DNA from: Collinsella aerofaciens
GTDB taxonomy: Bacteria; Actinomycetota; Coriobacteriia; Coriobacteriales; Coriobacteriaceae
Direction: 5' to 3'
Length of the DNA stretch: 10,348 bases
Assembly: GCA_008671285.1 (NCBI GenBank)
Contig: RPYR01000001.1
Coordinates: forward strand, 1-10,348
Positions 6,562-10,348 of the stretch are shown piece by piece. The position numbers and the translations under genes were made by a program. The notes under the pieces were generated by a model. The model searched no databases and was not told the origin of the DNA. It saw only the letters and a list, made by a program, of their open reading frames with translations. Every line of letters starts with the position of its first letter. The first letter of the stretch is position 1.

Positions 6562-7098
6562 CTACTCCGTCTCGCCCGGTCGAGCGCCGCGGGCCAAGGC
6601 GTCCTGGTACTCCTTGACAGCCTTGAGCCTCTGCATAGGCTTCAGTCGCTCGAACATGGTGTTGCCGTGTAGGTGGTCGATCTCGTGCTGCAGGCACACG
6701 CAGAACAGATCGCCCGTGGCCTCATAGCGAATCAGGTTGGCATCCAGGTCGTACGCCTCGACGACGACATGGTCGGGACGCTCGATCTCGCAGCTAATAC
6801 CAGGAATGGAAAGGCAGCCCTCGCTAAACGGCACCAGATGGTCGCTCTGCTCCACAATCACGGGATTGATGAGCACGTACGGGTCGTAGTCGTTTTTGTC
6901 GCTGTAGTCGCAGTCGATGGTGACGAGCTGAATGAGCTCGCCGATCTGCGGGGCAGCCAGGCCGCAGCCGCCGTTCTCGAACATCATCTTCTTCATCTTC
7001 TCGGCAAGCGTCTCGATCGCCGGGGTGATCTCCTCGATGACGGCGCACTCCTGGCGCAGACGAGGGTCGGGCGACAGTACGATTCCGTTGGCTTCCAT
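6562..7098 (-). CDS. def: peptide deformylase
   Basis: Def removes the N-formyl group from new proteins, using a catalytic Fe2+ or similar metal. All three family motifs are present, numbered from ATG 7098: GCGLAAPQIG (44-53, motif 1), EGCLS with metal ligand C95 (93-97, motif 2) and QHEIDHLHG with ligands H138 and H142 and catalytic E139 (137-145, motif 3). The product is 178 residues, normal for the family. Two in-frame ATGs compete. The one at 7104 touches the ribosome-binding site GAAAGG (7105-7110) with no spacer, while the one at 7098 sits 6 bases away, so 7098 is preferred. The gap to the priA stop codon is only 18 bases, so def is almost certainly co-transcribed and probably translationally coupled with priA. 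Confidence 0.96.
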   Translation of the reverse strand: MEANGIVLSPDPRLRQECAVIEEITPAIETLAEKMKKMMFENGGCGLAAPQIGELIQLVTIDCDYSDKNDYDPYVLINPVIVEQSDHLVPFSEGCLSIPGISCEIERPDHVVVEAYDLDANLIRYEATGDLFCVCLQHEIDHLHGNTMFERLKPMQRLKAVKEYQDALARGARPGETE

Positions 7099-7104
7099 GG
7101 CCAT

Positions 7105-7110
7105 CCTTTC
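7105..7110 (-). promoter_or_regulatory. def ribosome-binding site
   Basis: GAAAGG on the minus strand abuts ATG 7104 directly but lies 6 bases from ATG 7098. Normal spacing is 5 to 9 bases, so this site decides for the shorter protein. Confidence 0.7.
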
Positions 7111-7116
7111 GGGTTG

Positions 7117-9570
7117 TTACATCAAATCATAGGCGTCGACGTCAACGCTCACGCTCACGCCGCGCACAGAGCCCACCTCTTTGAGGCAGGCGTCGATATC
7201 ATCAGAGACATGGTACCCCACGGGCGACTTCACAAGCAGATGGAAGCGGTAACGGTCCTTGGCTCTCTCGATTACACACGAAGCCGGGCCCAGCACCTGC
7301 GGCACGGCACTCCCCGCCTGCAAAAAGTCGGGCGCGGCAGCATGCCAACGGCGCTTGAGGAGCTTTGCAATGCGCCCGATGTAGTCCTGTGCTTCGTCTC
7401 GGTTCGCCGACCACACCAAGATGTTGACCAGGCGAACAAAAGGCGGGTACAGCGCGTCGCGGCGCTGGTCCAGGTCGTAGTCGGTAAAGATCGAACGGTC
7501 ATGCTCAGCGACGGCGCGAATGACCGGGTCCTCGGGCAGGTAGGTCTGGATGATGACCTCGCCGGGGCGATCACCACGACCGGCACGGCCGGCGACTTGC
7601 TCCAGCAGATCGTAGGCGCGCTCCCCTGCGCGGAAGTCCGGCAGCTTGAGGGCGAAGTCGGCATTGACCACGCCCACAAGGGTAACCTCGGGAAAGTCGA
7701 GGCCCTTGGCGATCATCTGGGTGCCCAGCAGCACCGCGCAATCGGCGGCATCGAACTGTTCAAGCAACTTCTTGTGCGCGTCCTTGCCACGCGTGGAATC
7801 GGCGTCCATGCGAATGATGGCGACATCCTCGGGCAGCATCTGGCGCAAGGCGTCCTCGATCTGCTGCGTGCCTAGGCCCATTTTTGCCAGGTAGCGACTG
7901 CCGCATTTGGGGCAACGGCTCGTGGGCGCCGGATAGGGCTGCACGCGCCAGGACGAACCGCAGGTATGGCACTGCAACGAATGCGTGCGCTCGTGATACG
8001 TGAGCGCGGTGGAGCAGTGGTTGCAGGTGGGGACGCAGCCGCACTCGCGGCACATCAAAAACGGCGCAAAACCGCGGCGGTTGTGCAGCAGCACGGCCTT
8101 CTCGCGACGCTCGACCACGCGTTCCAAGCCTTCCATCAGCGGTATTGAGAACATGGAGCGGCTGCCGTGCGAGAACTCGCGGCGCAGGTCGGCAATGCGA
8201 ACCTCGGGCAGCACGGCGTGTCCCGGGCGCTCGGGCATCTCGACGCGTGTCCAAGTGACACCGTTGAACGTGCCGCGGCGGCAGCGGTCGAGGGCCTCGG
8301 CAGAAGGCGTAGCCGAGCCCAACACGAGCGGGCAGCGATAGCGACGCGCCATCTCGGCCGCCACCTCGCGCGCATGGTAGCGCGGGCTGGAACCCTGCTT
8401 ATAGCTGGTCTCGTGCTCCTCGTCGATGATGATGAGGCCCAGGTCGCTGAGCGGGCAAAAGAGCGCCGAGCGGGCGCCCACGACCACGCGCACGGCACCG
8501 CTGGCGACCATATCCCATTGGTCCAAGCGTTCACCGGCCGAAAGGCGCGAGTGGAAGACCGCAACCGTTTCGCCAAAGCGCGAGCGAAAACGGCCGACGG
8601 TCTGGGCCGTCAGCGAGATCTCGGGCACGAGCACGCAGGCCGAACGGCCGGCTGCCAGCACGCGCTCGATGGCGGAGAGGTAGACCTCGGTTTTGCCGGA
8701 ACCGGTGACGCCATCGACGAGCACCACGTCGCCGTGTGCATCCAGGCGAGCTCGCTCAATCTGCGCGAGCGCCTGCTGCTGGCCGTTGGTGAGTGCCACC
8801 GGCGCCTTACCGCTCGCCGAGGACAGCGTGGTCTGCTCGCTGCAGCCACGCCACGCACGGCGCTCTTCCACCACCACGACACCGCGTTTTTCAAGCGCCT
8901 TGATGGTCGCCGACATGCTGTTATAGAGCAGGTTGAGGTCGCGCGTCGTGACCGGGCCGCATTGGAGCGCCTCGATGAGCTGACGTTGGCGAACCGCTGT
9001 CTTGGGCGGCGTGTAGTCGAAACCCTCGGGCGTGAGCATGACCCAGCGGTTTTGGATAGGCTTGACGGCGGGGCGCTCAACCGTCCACACGCCGTCATCG
9101 CCCTTGACCACGCGCGGACTTCCACCCGGGGGCAAGAACAAACGCAGGCACTCGGAAAGCGTCGCGACATACTCGCGGCTCATCCAGCGTGCGATACGGG
9201 CAGCCTCGACAGTAAAGAGCGGTTTGCTGAGGATAGCCTCGATGGGCTTGATGCGTGCGGGGTCGAGGGCGATGTTGCCTTGTAGGTCGCCCAGCTCAGG
9301 CGCAATGTCGACAATATAGCCCGCGGCGGCGCGGTTACCAAAGTGGACCAGGACCGTTGATCCGATCTGCGCTTCGCTAGCAAGAGGTTGAGGAATGCCA
9401 TAGGCAAACGGCTCGGACAGCGCACGCGTTGGGATGTCGAGAACCACGCTCGCATAGGCGGCGATGGGCTCAGGTGCGGGCTCGGGCTGCGCCGGGGCGG
9501 CGGCAGGAGCCGCGGACTTCGGAGCTTCCTCCGGTTCCGGCGAACCAAACAGCGAAAGTTGCTCGACCAT
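7117..9570 (-). CDS. priA: primosomal replication-restart helicase PriA, with N-terminal extension
   Basis: PriA is the 3'-5' DNA helicase that recognises abandoned replication forks and reloads the replisome. The 817-residue product has a 3'-DNA-binding domain from about 37 (VVLDIPTRALSEPFAYGIP), a winged-helix region, then the helicase core: Walker A GVTGSGKT (287-294), DEEH (383-386), GSATPS (418-423), GTQMIAKGLDFP (616-627) and QVAGRAGRGDRPG (658-670). The zinc module is complete, with four CxxC pairs at 507/510, 516/519, 534/537 and 553/556; the last gap is 15 residues, longer than the 9 I recall for E. coli. Residues 1-36 are extra: MVEQLSLFG, then an Ala/Pro/Glu-rich stretch that looks disordered. 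QLSLF (4-8) matches the beta sliding-clamp binding consensus. The start at ATG 9570 is backed by the ribosome-binding site AGGAGGTG at 8 bases. It leads a tight pair with def. Confidence 0.97.
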   Translation of the reverse strand: MVEQLSLFGSPEPEEAPKSAAPAAAPAQPEPAPEPIAAYASVVLDIPTRALSEPFAYGIPQPLASEAQIGSTVLVHFGNRAAAGYIVDIAPELGDLQGNIALDPARIKPIEAILSKPLFTVEAARIARWMSREYVATLSECLRLFLPPGGSPRVVKGDDGVWTVERPAVKPIQNRWVMLTPEGFDYTPPKTAVRQRQLIEALQCGPVTTRDLNLLYNSMSATIKALEKRGVVVVEERRAWRGCSEQTTLSSASGKAPVALTNGQQQALAQIERARLDAHGDVVLVDGVTGSGKTEVYLSAIERVLAAGRSACVLVPEISLTAQTVGRFRSRFGETVAVFHSRLSAGERLDQWDMVASGAVRVVVGARSALFCPLSDLGLIIIDEEHETSYKQGSSPRYHAREVAAEMARRYRCPLVLGSATPSAEALDRCRRGTFNGVTWTRVEMPERPGHAVLPEVRIADLRREFSHGSRSMFSIPLMEGLERVVERREKAVLLHNRRGFAPFLMCRECGCVPTCNHCSTALTYHERTHSLQCHTCGSSWRVQPYPAPTSRCPKCGSRYLAKMGLGTQQIEDALRQMLPEDVAIIRMDADSTRGKDAHKKLLEQFDAADCAVLLGTQMIAKGLDFPEVTLVGVVNADFALKLPDFRAGERAYDLLEQVAGRAGRGDRPGEVIIQTYLPEDPVIRAVAEHDRSIFTDYDLDQRRDALYPPFVRLVNILVWSANRDEAQDYIGRIAKLLKRRWHAAAPDFLQAGSAVPQVLGPASCVIERAKDRYRFHLLVKSPVGYHVSDDIDACLKEVGSVRGVSVSVDVDAYDLM

Positions 9571-9578
9571 GGCCCCAG

Positions 9579-9586
9579 CACCTCCT
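9579..9586 (-). promoter_or_regulatory. strong priA ribosome-binding site
   Basis: AGGAGGTG on the minus strand is fully complementary to the usual 16S rRNA 3' end and sits 8 bases before ATG 9570. It supports the long N-terminus of PriA, since no start with comparable spacing appears nearer the conserved domain. Confidence 0.85.
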
Positions 9587-9599
9587 ATCCCATACGTCT

Positions 9600-9635
9600 A
9601 CAGAAACAAGAGCCCCGCTCGGGTGAACGGGGCTC
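9600..9635 (-). terminator. intrinsic terminator of gltX
   Basis: Read on the minus strand, a perfect 8-bp stem (9628-9635 with 9610-9617) has a 10-base loop and is followed by TTGTTTCTGT. It begins 23 bases after the gltX stop codon and separates gltX from priA. Any priA promoter would have to lie in the short stretch after it or upstream within gltX; none is clear. Confidence 0.8.
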
Positions 9636-9658
9636 GGATACATACGTTTGCGCAGCGA

Positions 9659-10348
9659 TTACAGCGCCATCGTGCGGGCGCGGTCGATGCGCGCCAAGCA
9701 ATCGTCGCGGCCGACGAGTGCCATGGTCTCGCCCAACGGAGGGCTCACCATGTTGCCGCAAACGGCGACGCGCACGGCCTGGAACACCACGCGCTTCTTA
9801 AGGTCCATCTGCTCGGGCAACGGCTCAAGCGCAGCGTCGATGTTGGCAGCCGTCCACTCGTCCACGCCCTCGAGCGCGCCCTTGGCGGCATCCAGAATGG
9901 CACCCATGCCCTCCTTGGCCAGGCCCTTGTTGACGGACTTCTCGTCATACTCGAGCGTCTCGGCCGTAGCGAAGATGGGAGCGGCGACGGTCACGGCGTC
10001 GGCCGGCATCTTGGTGCGCGGCTTAACGATGGCGGCAAGCGCGTCGATCCAATCCTCGCCGTACTCGACATTACCCTCGATGAGACCCGCCTCGTGCAGC
10101 TCGGGAACCATGATCTCGTCGGCAAACTGAGCATCGGACATGCCATTGATGTACTCGGCGTTGACCCAGTCGAGCTTCTTGGGGGCGAAGGTCGCCGGGT
10201 TCTTGGAGATGCGGTCGAGCGAGAACTTGCTGGCCAGGACATCGCGCGGGATGATCGTGGTTGCGCCGGCGAGCGACCAGCCGAGCAGCGCCAGGTAGTT
10301 GACAAAGGCGTCGGACAGGTAGCCGGCGTCGCGGTACTCCTCCACCGA
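9659..10348 (-). CDS. gltX: glutamate--tRNA ligase, C-terminal part (5' end beyond the window)
   Basis: About 230 residues of a class I glutamyl-tRNA synthetase are visible, open at the right edge, so the true start lies outside. The first residues, SVEEYRDAGYLSDAFVNYLALLGWS, follow directly on the KMSKS-type loop in this family, which puts that loop and the whole catalytic Rossmann fold just off the window. KNPATFAPKKLDWVNAEYI is the stem-contact segment. The helical anticodon-binding domain ends with the characteristic FQAVRVAVCGNMVSPPLGETMALVGRDDCLARI. The enzyme charges tRNA-Glu with glutamate; some actinobacteria also use it to charge tRNA-Gln for later amidation, which cannot be judged here. 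The first possible start codon in view (GTG 10345) is internal and should not be used. Confidence 0.94.
   Translation of the reverse strand, partial: SVEEYRDAGYLSDAFVNYLALLGWSLAGATTIIPRDVLASKFSLDRISKNPATFAPKKLDWVNAEYINGMSDAQFADEIMVPELHEAGLIEGNVEYGEDWIDALAAIVKPRTKMPADAVTVAAPIFATAETLEYDEKSVNKGLAKEGMGAILDAAKGALEGVDEWTAANIDAALEPLPEQMDLKKRVVFQAVRVAVCGNMVSPPLGETMALVGRDDCLARIDRARTMAL

Noticed and set aside
6275..6697. Minus-strand open frame of 140 codons overlapping the end of def
   Set aside because: It overlaps conserved def codons in another frame and reads through the inverted repeat; no family resemblance.
6673..9285. Plus-strand open frames of 400 and 372 codons opposite def and priA
   Set aside because: Antisense to conserved genes carrying all their motifs; translations are Ala/Arg/Val/Leu-rich without domains.

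Overview
The window is high-GC (about 60%) bacterial chromosome and looks like ordinary, well-kept core genome from an intestinal actinobacterium. A Coriobacteriia member of the Collinsella type is my best guess. The guess rests on the base composition, the actinobacterial look of the proteins, and the unusual alpha-amylase/4-alpha-glucanotransferase fusion, which I associate with that group. It is inferred from memory, not from a database search. No phage, transposase, CRISPR array, tRNA or rRNA gene is visible.

Layout. Positions 1-159 are a leader with a possible promoter. At 160-3456 (+) lies one 1098-residue protein that joins a neopullulanase-like GH13 enzyme to a complete GH77 amylomaltase (MalQ). 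It is followed by a hairpin terminator and, at 3546-3782 (+), a small FmdB-type zinc-ribbon protein with its own strong terminator, which may work in both directions. The rest of the window is on the minus strand, in the order gltX (3' part only, at the right edge), priA, def, fmt, rsmB. gltX ends in a terminator. priA and def are tightly packed. fmt and rsmB overlap by 4 bases (ATGA). Between def and fmt lies a 321-base spacer with a 30-bp near-perfect inverted repeat and then an intrinsic terminator.

How the genes work together. The fusion enzyme should process maltodextrin or glycogen in the cytoplasm: the GH13 half cleaves alpha-glucans and the GH77 half rearranges the short products. The minus-strand block is the widely conserved priA-def-fmt-rsmB set. 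PriA restarts stalled replication forks. Fmt formylates initiator Met-tRNA and Def removes the formyl group from new proteins. RsmB methylates 16S rRNA. GltX charges tRNA-Glu.

I did not find an undescribed multi-gene system here. The points most worth a second look are a canonical sliding-clamp-binding pentapeptide (QLSLF) on an added flexible N-terminal arm of PriA, the long inverted repeat that splits the priA-def-fmt-rsmB cluster, and the GH13-GH77 fusion.
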